Below are positions 1 to 6,310 of a DNA stretch of 16,799 bases, piece after piece. Made by a program: the position numbers and the translations under genes. The notes beneath the pieces are model-generated. The model did no database searches, was not told where the DNA came from, and worked only from the letters and a program-made list of their open reading frames with translations. Numbering within the stretch: the stretch's first letter is position 1; the number at the start of each line of letters is the position of its first letter. The stretch is from an uncultured Clostridia bacterium (GTDB taxonomy: Bacteria; Bacillota; Clostridia; Christensenellales; Aristaeellaceae), in assembly GCA_934615145.1 (NCBI GenBank), contig CAKTTM010000009.1, positions 1 to 16,799 of the forward strand. The letters run 5' to 3'.

Positions 1-219
1 CTGCCAGGCCGGCTCGATGAACAGGCGGCTGTAGTTCTCCGTGATGGGCTCCAGCGGTATCCACTGCGGCGGTCGGGCGTTGATGACATTGCTGGCCTTG
101 AAGGAGCCGGTGATGATCCAATAGAAGGGGAATATAAACAGCAGCGAGGTCAGCGCCAGCAGGACGCTCATCAGCATCATATAGGGGGAGAAGCTGCGCT
201 TCTTGCTCAGTGTCGTCAT
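1..219 (-). CDS. Carbohydrate ABC transporter permease, MalG type (N-terminal part, cut by window edge)
   Basis: This is the start of the second inner-membrane subunit of a sugar ABC importer; 73 codons are present and the frame runs open off the left edge. The visible protein has a short basic N-terminus (MTTLSKKRSF), one hydrophobic helix at about residues 14-35 ending in the FPFYWIITGSFK stretch typical of MalG/UgpE-type permeases, then the NARPPQW...PLEPITENY segment that in this family precedes the first extracytoplasmic loop. The ATG at 219-217 is chosen because a GGAGGAGAAAG ribosome-binding site lies directly upstream, starting just after the stop codon of the upstream permease (12 bp between genes), so it is the last visible gene of a binding protein-permease-permease operon. 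The EAA loop that contacts the ATPase is outside the window. No ATPase gene is seen, as is common when a shared MsmK-like ATPase serves several importers. Confidence 0.9.
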   Translation of the reverse strand, partial: MTTLSKKRSFSPYMMLMSVLLALTSLLFIFPFYWIITGSFKASNVINARPPQWIPLEPITENYSRLFIEPAWQ

Positions 220-231
220 CTTTCTCCTCCT

Positions 232-1152
232 TTAATCGTCGGTGCGTATCACGCGGAACTGCAGGGCGCTGAAGACCGCGATCAGGATGGCCAGCAGCAC
301 GCCCATGGCGTTGGCATAGCCGTAGCGGTAGAGCTTGAAGGCGGTCTCGTACAAGTAGTACATCACTGTGCTGGTGGAGCCGCTGGGGCCGCCATTGGTC
401 AGCAGCTGGATCAGGGCAAAGCACTGGAAGGAGTTGATGGTGGTGATGACCAGCACATACAGCGTGGTGGGCAATAGCGAGGGCCATTTGACATGCAGGA
501 AGGTCTGCCACTTGCTGGCGCCGTCCACCTCGCTGGCCTCTATCTGCGCCGCATCCACATTGCCAAGGGAGGCCACATACAGCACGATGGGCTGGCCGAT
601 GGAGGTGGTAAACAGGATGGCCAGTATGCACCAGATGGCGTACCTGGCGTCGCCCAGCCAGTTGATGCGCATGTTGGGCGCCAGCACGCCCACCGTCTGC
701 AGGAACCAGTTGAGGATGCCGTAGTACTGGTTGAATACCCACTTCCACACCACGACCACGGGCACCGAGCCCATGACCACCGGCAGGTAGAAGACACCAC
801 GGTAGAATGAGCGGGCAAAGGGCTTCTTCTGATAGATGACGGTGGCCACCCACAGCGAGAAGGCAGCGACCAGCGGCACCGAGGCCACCACAATGATCAG
901 CGTGTTGACCACCGACTGCCTAAACACGCTGTCGCCAAACAGCTCCTGATAATTGGCAAAGCCCTGGAAGCTGAAGTCGCTCATCGTGTAGTTGAAGAAG
1001 CTGGTATAGATGCCCATGCCCATGGGAAAGATCACGAAGCCAAAGAAGAACAGTAGCGCCGGCAGCAGGAAGAGGTAAGAAACCCTGGTCTGCTGGCGCT
1101 GCAGCTTGCGCGATCGGGCGAAGAGGTGGCTGTTGCGTGGCAATGCGGTCAA
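232..1152 (-). CDS. Carbohydrate ABC transporter permease, MalF/UgpA type
   Basis: A 306-residue inner-membrane subunit of a sugar importer, close to the usual length for MalF-type permeases of Gram-positive bacteria. It shows a basic cytoplasmic N-terminus, a first helix at about residues 26-48 (YLFLLPALLFFFGFVIFP, characteristic of the family), further helices near 83-105, 117-140, 172-195 and 270-296, and the conserved EAA cytoplasmic loop at about 205-228 (EASEVDGASKWQTF, then WPSLLP), the coupling helix that docks on the ATPase. The start is a TTG at 1152-1150, supported by a GGGAGGGA ribosome-binding site seven bases upstream; the next in-frame methionine is deep in the first helices and would destroy the protein. 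It lies 75 bp after the binding-protein gene and is separated from it by a strong hairpin, and 12 bp before the second permease. Confidence 0.95.
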   Translation of the reverse strand: MTALPRNSHLFARSRKLQRQQTRVSYLFLLPALLFFFGFVIFPMGMGIYTSFFNYTMSDFSFQGFANYQELFGDSVFRQSVVNTLIIVVASVPLVAAFSLWVATVIYQKKPFARSFYRGVFYLPVVMGSVPVVVVWKWVFNQYYGILNWFLQTVGVLAPNMRINWLGDARYAIWCILAILFTTSIGQPIVLYVASLGNVDAAQIEASEVDGASKWQTFLHVKWPSLLPTTLYVLVITTINSFQCFALIQLLTNGGPSGSTSTVMYYLYETAFKLYRYGYANAMGVLLAILIAVFSALQFRVIRTDD

Positions 1153-1186
1153 AACGCGTCCCTCCCTGGCTTGCTGTGATTAGCGT

Positions 1187-1216
1187 CAAAAGCGGGGGCG
1201 GTTGCCCGCCCCCGCT
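1187..1216 (-). terminator. Intercistronic GC-rich hairpin with short U tract (attenuator or mRNA stabiliser)
   Basis: On the minus strand a perfect 11-bp stem (AGCGGGGGCGG paired with its complement) closes a four-base loop and is followed by TTTTG. It lies between the binding-protein stop codon and the first permease start. Such structures in sugar ABC operons are known to stop part of the transcription or protect the upstream mRNA, giving more binding protein than permease. The U tract is only four bases, so full termination is unlikely; this is inference from structure. Confidence 0.6.
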
Positions 1217-1227
1217 GTGGTCAGGGC

Positions 1228-2493
1228 TTAGATGCCCTTGTTGGACTCGGTGGTGTAATCAGTCAGGGCGACCTCGACCGTCTTCTTGTCGGTCAGGATG
1301 TCCTGCAGCATGCCCCACCACTGCTTGCGCATGTTGGCAAAGCCGGGCATGGTGTTGTAATAGGGGGCGTAGTACTTGGTCCAGGAGGCCAGCAGCTCAT
1401 AGTCCGCGTTGCCCTCGTAGAGGTTACCATAGCTCTGACGCACTGGGAAGGCGCCGGTGGCCACTACGTTGAGCTTGCCATATTCCTCGTCGTTGCACAG
1501 GAAGTCCACCAGCTTTTTGGCGGCATCGGCACGGGCATCGTCCTTGTTGTCAAACACGCAGAAGCCATTGACCAGGTACTCAAGCTTGGGGGTGCCGTCT
1601 TCCGAGGGGAAGGGCAGGAAGAAGGGCTCGAAGTCCAAGGGATTGTTCTTGGCAGCGCTGGTGCCCCAGCAGATGCTCATGGACAGCACCTTCTCAACGA
1701 AGAGCTTAATCTCGTCACCGGCCACGATGTCGGTGCCCTTCTCGAGCATGCCCTTGTCGGCCAGTTCCTTGATGAGATTCAGCGCCTTGGCGCCGGCTTC
1801 GCTGTTGATGGTGTATTCGGTCTTGGCCTCATTGGCGATGGTGGCGCCATAAAGGTTGGAGACGAAGGCACGGGTGCCCTGGTCGCCGCCCTGGCCGCCG
1901 CAGTAGACGGAGGCGCCCAGATAGCCTTTGGCATTGAGCGCTTCCAGCGCCTTGACGAAGTTATCGGTCGTCCAGGTGCGGTCACCCTCCTGGTTGACGT
2001 ACTGCAGCGCGCCCGCATCCTCAAACATGTCCTTGTTGATGTTCATGAAGAAGGGGGCAGAGGAGATGGGATACATCCAATAGTTGGTGCCGTCCGAGCA
2101 GGCGCCCAGCAGAGCCTCGTTGCCGACATCGGCCTTGAACTCATCGGTGAACATGTCATCCAGCTTCACCAGCTTGCCGTTGCGGCCATACTCGATGATG
2201 CGGCCGGGGGCGTCAAACAGCACGTCGGGGGCCTTGCCGCCCTCAATGGCGCTGACCAGCTTCTCAGGGCCTGACTGGAAGTCGATGGTCTCCACCTTGA
2301 CGGTGATGCCGGGGTTCTTGGCCATGAAGGCCTCAGCCAGCTTCAGCTCATAGGTGCCGGCCGGGTCATTGGCATTCTCCTGACCAAAGACGGGGAAGGT
2401 CCACCAGGTGATCTCGGTTGTCTGCGCCAGGGCAGTGCCGCCAAGGGACAGCAGCAGCGCCAGGACCAGACTCAGGGAAAGCAGCTTTTTCAT
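1228..2493 (-). CDS. Sugar ABC transporter substrate-binding protein (SBP_bac_1/8 type)
   Basis: A 421-residue extracellular solute-binding protein of the carbohydrate-uptake-1 family, which captures the sugar and delivers it to the two permeases encoded downstream. It has a clear signal peptide (MKK, hydrophobic core, ALA cleavage site near residue 23) followed by the TEITWWTFP strand typical of the mature N-terminus of the family, then the AEAFMAKNPGITVKVETIDF and KAPDVLFDAPGR segments expected of the first lobe. Conspicuously, no cysteine follows the signal peptide, so it is not an obvious lipoprotein, unlike most Gram-positive binding proteins. The ATG at 2493 is preceded by GAGGAGGATGACCC. 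It is first in the operon, behind a strong promoter carrying a palindromic operator. The substrate cannot be read from the sequence; the neighbouring epimerase suggests an N-acetylated amino sugar. Confidence 0.95.
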   Translation of the reverse strand: MKKLLSLSLVLALLLSLGGTALAQTTEITWWTFPVFGQENANDPAGTYELKLAEAFMAKNPGITVKVETIDFQSGPEKLVSAIEGGKAPDVLFDAPGRIIEYGRNGKLVKLDDMFTDEFKADVGNEALLGACSDGTNYWMYPISSAPFFMNINKDMFEDAGALQYVNQEGDRTWTTDNFVKALEALNAKGYLGASVYCGGQGGDQGTRAFVSNLYGATIANEAKTEYTINSEAGAKALNLIKELADKGMLEKGTDIVAGDEIKLFVEKVLSMSICWGTSAAKNNPLDFEPFFLPFPSEDGTPKLEYLVNGFCVFDNKDDARADAAKKLVDFLCNDEEYGKLNVVATGAFPVRQSYGNLYEGNADYELLASWTKYYAPYYNTMPGFANMRKQWWGMLQDILTDKKTVEVALTDYTTESNKGI

Positions 2494-2520
2494 GGGTCAT
2501 CCTCCTCATTGTTGCGCTTG

Positions 2521-2536
2521 GATCCCCAGAGGGATC
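2521..2536 (-). other. Small hairpin in the 5' leader of the transporter mRNA
   Basis: GATCCC and GGGATC form a perfect 6-bp inverted repeat around four bases. It lies in the roughly 50-nt leader between the predicted transcription start (near 2544) and the binding-protein start codon, upstream of the ribosome-binding site. It could stabilise the 5' end of the mRNA; no role is demonstrated. Confidence 0.35.
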
Positions 2537-2550
2537 TATCGACTGCGCAC

Positions 2551-2579
2551 AGTATAAAAAGTTTGTAATACAAAGTCAA
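2551..2579 (-). promoter_or_regulatory. Sigma-A type promoter of the sugar transporter operon
   Basis: Read on the minus strand, TTGACT (2579-2574), a 17-bp spacer and TATACT (2556-2551) match the housekeeping consensus at ten of twelve positions. Transcription would start near 2544, giving a leader of about 50 nt to the binding-protein gene. The spacer contains the palindromic operator listed separately. Confidence 0.85.
2562..2574. promoter_or_regulatory. Palindromic operator of FadR/GntR type inside the transporter promoter
   Basis: TTTGTA-A-TACAAA is a perfect inverted repeat with a one-base centre. Its core fits the T.GT...AC.A pattern known for operators of the FadR subfamily of GntR regulators, and a FadR-type gene starts 180 bp away on the opposite strand. 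The site fills the spacer between -35 and -10 and touches the -35 hexamer, so a bound dimer would exclude RNA polymerase. The assignment of this site to the neighbouring regulator is inference. Confidence 0.7.
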
Positions 2580-2698
2580 GCGCTATTTGTTGGAAAATGC
2601 GAAAAAGGCGTCAGTTTGTCCATCCGATATGCTGAATAGGCAGCGGAAAGGACAGAGGGCAGTCGCTATTGTCGGGCAAAGTGGGCGCTTGCCTGTGC

Positions 2699-2727
2699 TT
2701 GACAAGGTGGGGCAAATGATGGACAAT
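2699..2727 (+). promoter_or_regulatory. Predicted promoter of the regulator-epimerase operon
   Basis: A perfect TTGACA (2699-2704), a 17-bp spacer and GACAAT (2722-2727, four of six matches) place transcription start near 2734, about 20 bases before the regulator start codon and immediately ahead of its ribosome-binding site. No copy of the palindrome found in the divergent promoter is visible here, so autoregulation is not evident. Confidence 0.55.
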
Positions 2728-2754
2728 ATCTGCCAGATAAAGAGAGGAAGCGAC

Positions 2755-3453
2755 ATGGCCATGAAGAGCATTCAGGGCGAAAAGCGATACGCCCAGGCGT
2801 TTAGAGAGATACGCGCCTACATTATCCATCATAATCTGCAGCCCGGTGATAAGCTGCCCACCGAGCAGGCGCTGTGCGAGCTGCTGGGGGTGAGCCGCAA
2901 TGTGCTGCGGGAAGCCATTAAGTCCATGGAGATCATGGGCATGGTGTCTGCCCAGCCCGGCCGGGGCACAGTGCTTAAAGAGTTCAGCCTGGACTTTGTG
3001 TTCCAGAATGTGATATTCGCCTCAGTGGGCGATGAGGACAGCACCATCAGCGAGATGCTGGACATCCGCAAGCGCCTGGAGCTGGGCTATATGAAGCAGG
3101 CCTATGAGAGCCTCCAGCCCAGCGATGTGCCCGTGATCCGCCAAATTCTTGAGCGCATCAAGCGCCAGTGGGAGCAGCATCAGTTCTTCCACGCCGATGA
3201 CCGCGCCTTCCATATGTCACTGTTCAAGCGCGTGAACAACCGCACGCTGATCAGCATGATGGAGGCGATATGGGATGTGGACGCCAACTTCAAGACCGAG
3301 CAGAAGTTTAAGCACCTGGACGAAACCATTGTCAAACATGAGAATATCGTTCGGGCGCTTGAGGCGCGCAATCAGGAGGCCTTTGAGGCGGCCATGCTGG
3401 CGCACTTTGCCAGCGGCAAGTATTCCAGGCGCAATGACTTTTCTGAGTATTGA
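2755..3453 (+). CDS. FadR-subfamily GntR transcriptional regulator
   Basis: A 232-residue DNA-binding regulator, normal length for the FadR subfamily. Residues about 12-75 form the GntR winged helix (QPGDKLPTEQALCELLGVSR, then LREAIKSMEIMGMV and a QPGRGTVL wing). Residues about 100-222 form an FCD ligand-binding domain whose metal-site pattern is visible: Asp149, His153, His195 and His217. Ligands of this subfamily are usually organic or sugar acids or amino-sugar metabolites. The frame stays open to 2587, but the ATG at 2755 is preferred because GAGAGGAAG precedes it, it follows the predicted promoter, and the protein then begins right before the winged helix. It is 10 bp upstream of the epimerase and divergent from the transporter, whose promoter carries a matching operator. 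NanR-like control of amino-sugar uptake is a reasonable guess. Confidence 0.93.
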   Translation: MAMKSIQGEKRYAQAFREIRAYIIHHNLQPGDKLPTEQALCELLGVSRNVLREAIKSMEIMGMVSAQPGRGTVLKEFSLDFVFQNVIFASVGDEDSTISEMLDIRKRLELGYMKQAYESLQPSDVPVIRQILERIKRQWEQHQFFHADDRAFHMSLFKRVNNRTLISMMEAIWDVDANFKTEQKFKHLDETIVKHENIVRALEARNQEAFEAAMLAHFASGKYSRRNDFSEY

Positions 3454-3463
3454 GGAGGTAGGT

Positions 3464-4675
3464 ATGCAGCAGAGCCTGACACAGATCCATCAATGGGTGA
3501 AGAAAGAACTGGATGCCTGCATTGATTTCTGGCTGCGCCACGGCATGGACCCAGTGCACGGCGGCGTCTACACCTGTCTGGACAGGGAGGGCAATGTCTT
3601 CTCCACCGACAAGAGTGTGTGGATGCAGGGCCGCTGCGCCTGGACCTTTTCGAAGCTCTGCGCCCAGTATGGTATTAAGGACGTATGGCTCAAGGCGGCG
3701 GAGAGCTGCCTTGACTTCATGGAGCAGCACTGCATCAATCGGGCGCTGGGCAACAGGATGTATTTCACCGTTACCAAGGACGGTAAGCCCCTGCGCCAGC
3801 GGCGCTACAACTTTTCCGAAGGCTTCTACGCCATGGCCAATGCGGAGTACTATGGCCTGACGGGCAAGCAGGAGAACTTGGAGCGCGCGCGCTTTGCCTA
3901 TGAGCTGATCTGGGAGCTTAACCAGGGCCTGATTGAGGATCCCACCGGCCTGGGGCCCAAGACGATTGGTGAGACCCGCAGCGGCCGCTCGCTGGCAGAC
4001 CCCATGATCTACCTAAACCTGACCAGCGTGTTGCGGCGTGTGGATCCAGAGCAGGCGGCGCTCTATGATGAGCGGTCCAAGCAATGTGTCCACGACATAT
4101 TCACCTACCACCGCAAGCCGGAGATGAAGTGCACGCTGGAGATGGTGGGCCCGGATGGTCAGTTCTATGATGAGTTCACCGCGGGGCGCGTGGTCAACCC
4201 AGGCCACGACATCGAGTGCAGCTGGTTCCTGATGGAAGAGGCCAATCGCCTGCAGGACGACAAGCTGCACGCCGATTCGCGCGCCATGTTTGACGATGCC
4301 ATCGAGGGCGGCTGGGACAGGCAGTACGGCGGGCTGCTGTACTTCATCGACTGCCTGGGCAAGCCGCCGGAGGCCTATGAGCACGATATGAAGCTGTGGT
4401 GGCCCCATAATGAAACCGCCATCGCGGCCCTGATGGCCTATCGCGACAGCGGCAACGAATACTATCTCAATTGGTTCAAGAAGACCATCGTCTACTGCCA
4501 GACCTATTTCAGCGATCCGGAGTATGGCGAGTGGTATGGCTATCTGCGCCGGGACGGCCAGCCGACCCAGCCGCCCTGCAAAGGCAGCACCTTCAAGGGC
4601 CCCTTCCACCTGCCGCGCATGCTGCTGATGCTCGATCAGATGCTGACTGAAATGGCAGACAAGGGCATCAGCTGA
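3464..4675 (+). CDS. N-acylglucosamine 2-epimerase (AGE/RnBP family)
   Basis: A 403-residue cytoplasmic (alpha/alpha)6-barrel enzyme predicted to interconvert N-acetylglucosamine and N-acetylmannosamine, a step in sialic-acid and ManNAc use. Family signatures run the full length: KSVWMQGRCAWTFSKL near residue 50, PGHDIECSWF with His248 and Glu251, GGLLYFIDCLG near 290, DMKLWWPHNE near 310, and KGSTFKGPFHLPR with His382. From memory, His248 and His382 coincide with the catalytic histidine pair of porcine renin-binding protein, and the KG.FKG.FH.PR ending distinguishes epimerases of GlcNAc from the related cellobiose and mannose enzymes. The ATG at 3464 has a TGAGGAGG site that begins at the regulator's stop codon (10-bp gap), so the two genes are one operon. 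No NanA, NanK or NagA gene lies in the window, so the rest of the pathway must be elsewhere. A different ketose/aldose substrate remains possible. Confidence 0.92.
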   Translation: MQQSLTQIHQWVKKELDACIDFWLRHGMDPVHGGVYTCLDREGNVFSTDKSVWMQGRCAWTFSKLCAQYGIKDVWLKAAESCLDFMEQHCINRALGNRMYFTVTKDGKPLRQRRYNFSEGFYAMANAEYYGLTGKQENLERARFAYELIWELNQGLIEDPTGLGPKTIGETRSGRSLADPMIYLNLTSVLRRVDPEQAALYDERSKQCVHDIFTYHRKPEMKCTLEMVGPDGQFYDEFTAGRVVNPGHDIECSWFLMEEANRLQDDKLHADSRAMFDDAIEGGWDRQYGGLLYFIDCLGKPPEAYEHDMKLWWPHNETAIAALMAYRDSGNEYYLNWFKKTIVYCQTYFSDPEYGEWYGYLRRDGQPTQPPCKGSTFKGPFHLPRMLLMLDQMLTEMADKGIS

Positions 4676-4678
4676 GGC

Positions 4679-5200
4679 CTAGAGCCTGCGCCAGTCGGTG
4701 ACACCCTTGTCAAAGCTGTTGATCCACAGCCGCTCGCCCTCGCGCCAGTCGGTGACACCCTTGTCAAAGCTGTTGATCCACAGCCGCTCGCCCTCGCGCC
4801 AGTCGGGCAGCGGCAGATTGATGTCCCAGTAGAGCAGGCGGTCATCCATGGCTTCATCGGGGTCGCCGACATTGACCATCAGCGGCAGGTAGCGTACTTT
4901 GTCGCGCAGCACCGTGTCGTGGTCAAAGCCTTTGAAAACGCCCTCCAGCTCGCGCTGCCGGCCATGCAGCAGATCCTTGACATAGCGCTGATAGGCCCGC
5001 ACCGGTGACAGCGACAGGCCCCAGGCAAATATCACCAGCCAGCACATGGCGACAAATACGATGATTGTCAGCACCTCGTGGCGTATGACCAGTGTGTAGA
5101 CCAACGCCGCCAGCAGCAGCGCCAGCGGCAGCAGCCAGAGCAGCAGCCGCTTTTTGAGCTGCGCGCCCAGTTCCGTGACATCCTGTTGACTGTAGAGCAT
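4679..5200 (-). CDS. Small two-helix membrane protein of unknown function with duplicated C-terminal segment
   Basis: A 173-residue protein I do not recognise. It has a short polar N-terminus (MLYSQQDVTELGAQLKKR), two adjacent membrane helices at about residues 18-38 and 43-64, and a soluble tail of about 105 residues, probably cytoplasmic by the positive-inside rule. The tail carries YQRYVKDLLHGRQRELEGVF and RYLPLMVNVGDP segments, then an 18-residue unit starting DWREGERLWINS repeated twice head to tail plus a partial DWR, before the stop. The ATG at 5200 is chosen over longer starts because a GTGAGG site and a good promoter (5225-5253) lie just upstream; the longer frame would run through that promoter. 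It converges on the epimerase with only 3 bp between stop codons, so no terminator fits between them. Confidence 0.75.
   Translation of the reverse strand: MLYSQQDVTELGAQLKKRLLLWLLPLALLLAALVYTLVIRHEVLTIIVFVAMCWLVIFAWGLSLSPVRAYQRYVKDLLHGRQRELEGVFKGFDHDTVLRDKVRYLPLMVNVGDPDEAMDDRLLYWDINLPLPDWREGERLWINSFDKGVTDWREGERLWINSFDKGVTDWRRL
4688..4806. repeat. Perfect 54-bp in-frame tandem duplication (2.2 copies)
   Basis: Bases 4688-4741 and 4742-4795 are identical, and the first 11 bases (GCGCCAGTCGG) recur at 4796-4806. The unit is 18 codons, so the reading frame of the overlapping membrane-protein gene is kept. The 11-bp repeat that would already have flanked a single copy offers a simple slippage origin. 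Perfect identity points to a recent event or an assembly error. Confidence 0.97.
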
Positions 5201-5224
5201 CTGCGCCTCACTTCCTTGACAGGG

Positions 5225-5253
5225 ATGATACCAAAGCCCGAGGGATTTGTCAT
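5225..5253 (-). promoter_or_regulatory. Predicted promoter of the two-helix membrane protein
   Basis: On the minus strand ATGACA (5253-5248), a 17-bp spacer and TATCAT (5230-5225) each match the consensus at five of six positions. Transcription would start near 5218, leaving a short leader of under 20 nt containing the GTGAGG ribosome-binding site. Confidence 0.65.
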
Positions 5254-5282
5254 GCCCTCTTGTAACAATCCGGTTACTTTGC

Positions 5283-5311
5283 TTGTTTATGGATAGATTG
5301 CATGCCATAAT
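5283..5311 (+). promoter_or_regulatory. Predicted promoter of the phosphodiester glycosidase/deacetylase operon
   Basis: TTGTTT (5283-5288), 17 bp, CATAAT (5306-5311): the -10 matches at five positions, the -35 only at three. Start would fall near 5318, ahead of the AGGAGGG ribosome-binding site at about 5328-5334. It is back to back with the minus-strand promoter at 5225-5253; between them a GTAAC/GTTAC inverted repeat (about 5262-5277) might be a shared control site, but the arms are only five bases. Confidence 0.5.
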
Positions 5312-5341
5312 AGGCTCAATTAAAATCAGGAGGGTCTTGAG

Positions 5342-6310
5342 ATGATATGGTCCTGGCGTCGGTTGACCGCCCTGTTGCTGCTGCTGTGCTGTCTATGGGG
5401 CGCGCTGCCCGCCTGGGCGGAGGAGGCGCCCGCCATCCCTTACCCAGAGCTGACGGAGGATGGCTACCTGCCGGCTGAGGCCAAGCCTGCGGAGTTTGTC
5501 CATGCCGATGTCAAGGCCGGGCGCTGGGTCTATATTTCCAAGGACCTGCATATCCAGATCGAGCGCTGCAAGGGCAAGGTGGAGGGGCGCAATACTGTCT
5601 GGTTTGTCTCCGACATCAAGGCCAAGGATGGCATGCTGCTGCGCTCCTTTGTGGAGTCGCCGGAGGCGCCGGGCAAGAAGAAGTCCCGCCCTGAATACAT
5701 CGCGCAAAAGCACCGCGTGGTCTATGCGCAAAATGGCGATCTGTGGACCTGGCGGATGGAGGACAAGCGCTACCCCGGCGTCATCATCCGTGACGGCCAG
5801 ATCATACAGGAAAAGACATACAAGAAGGCCGTCACCGCCCAGCCGCCGCTGGATGAGCTGTCGCTGTACAAGGATGGCCGCATTGAGGTGCATCACCCGG
5901 GCGAGTTCACAGGACAGCAGTATCTGGACCGCGGCGCCTATGATGTCTTTGCCTTTGGGCCTTCGCTGATACGCGACGGCGTGGTAGATGAGCGCCTGGC
6001 CAAGAACTATACCTCCGCCCAGCCCCGCAGCGCCATTGGCATGGTGGCGCCTGGCCACTTTGTGGGCGTGATGGTGGAGGGCCGCACCAAGCGCAGCTAC
6101 GGCACCAGCCTCAAGTTTGTGGCCAGCGTGATGCAGGAGAAGGGCTGCCAGCTGGCCTTCAACCTGGACGGCGGGCAGACCTCGGCCATGGTCTTCATGG
6201 GCACACTGGTCATGCATGAGCCGACCTACAATGGCTTTACCAATACGCGCAATCAGCCTGACATCATTGGCATCGGCACCTCGGAGGATGTCAAGGTATT
6301 CAAGAAATGA
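5342..6310 (+). CDS. Exported phosphodiester glycosidase (NAGPA-domain, formerly DUF2233)
   Basis: A 322-residue secreted or cell-surface protein. Residues 1-26 are a signal peptide (positive WSWRR, leucine-rich core, AWA cleavage site) and there is no lipobox. The catalytic-type domain spans roughly 120-320 and shows the family landmarks RSAIGMVAPGHFVGVMVEGR, the NLDGG motif at residues 274-278 followed by TSAM, and the terminal NTRNQPDIIGIG. The family is named for the mammalian enzyme that removes N-acetylglucosamine from a phosphodiester; bacterial members are proposed to act on sugar-phosphodiester linkages in exopolysaccharide or wall polymers, mostly without proof. The ATG at 5342 follows AGGAGGG. 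Its stop codon overlaps the start of the next gene (ATGA), so the two are translationally coupled and probably act together. The specific substrate cannot be read from the sequence. Confidence 0.88.
   Translation: MIWSWRRLTALLLLLCCLWGALPAWAEEAPAIPYPELTEDGYLPAEAKPAEFVHADVKAGRWVYISKDLHIQIERCKGKVEGRNTVWFVSDIKAKDGMLLRSFVESPEAPGKKKSRPEYIAQKHRVVYAQNGDLWTWRMEDKRYPGVIIRDGQIIQEKTYKKAVTAQPPLDELSLYKDGRIEVHHPGEFTGQQYLDRGAYDVFAFGPSLIRDGVVDERLAKNYTSAQPRSAIGMVAPGHFVGVMVEGRTKRSYGTSLKFVASVMQEKGCQLAFNLDGGQTSAMVFMGTLVMHEPTYNGFTNTRNQPDIIGIGTSEDVKVFKK

Noticed and set aside
2587..2754. 56-codon N-terminal extension of the GntR regulator frame
   Set aside because: It would run through the predicted promoter at 2699-2727, has no good ribosome-binding site, and is not part of the GntR fold; the ATG at 2755 is well supported.
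3275..3463. Upstream extension of the epimerase frame into the regulator gene
   Set aside because: The ATG at 3464 has a strong ribosome-binding site and gives the usual family length, with the catalytic histidines at their expected numbers.
4676..4690. Terminator between the convergent epimerase and membrane-protein genes
   Set aside because: Only 3 bp separate the stop codons and no hairpin with a U tract is visible.
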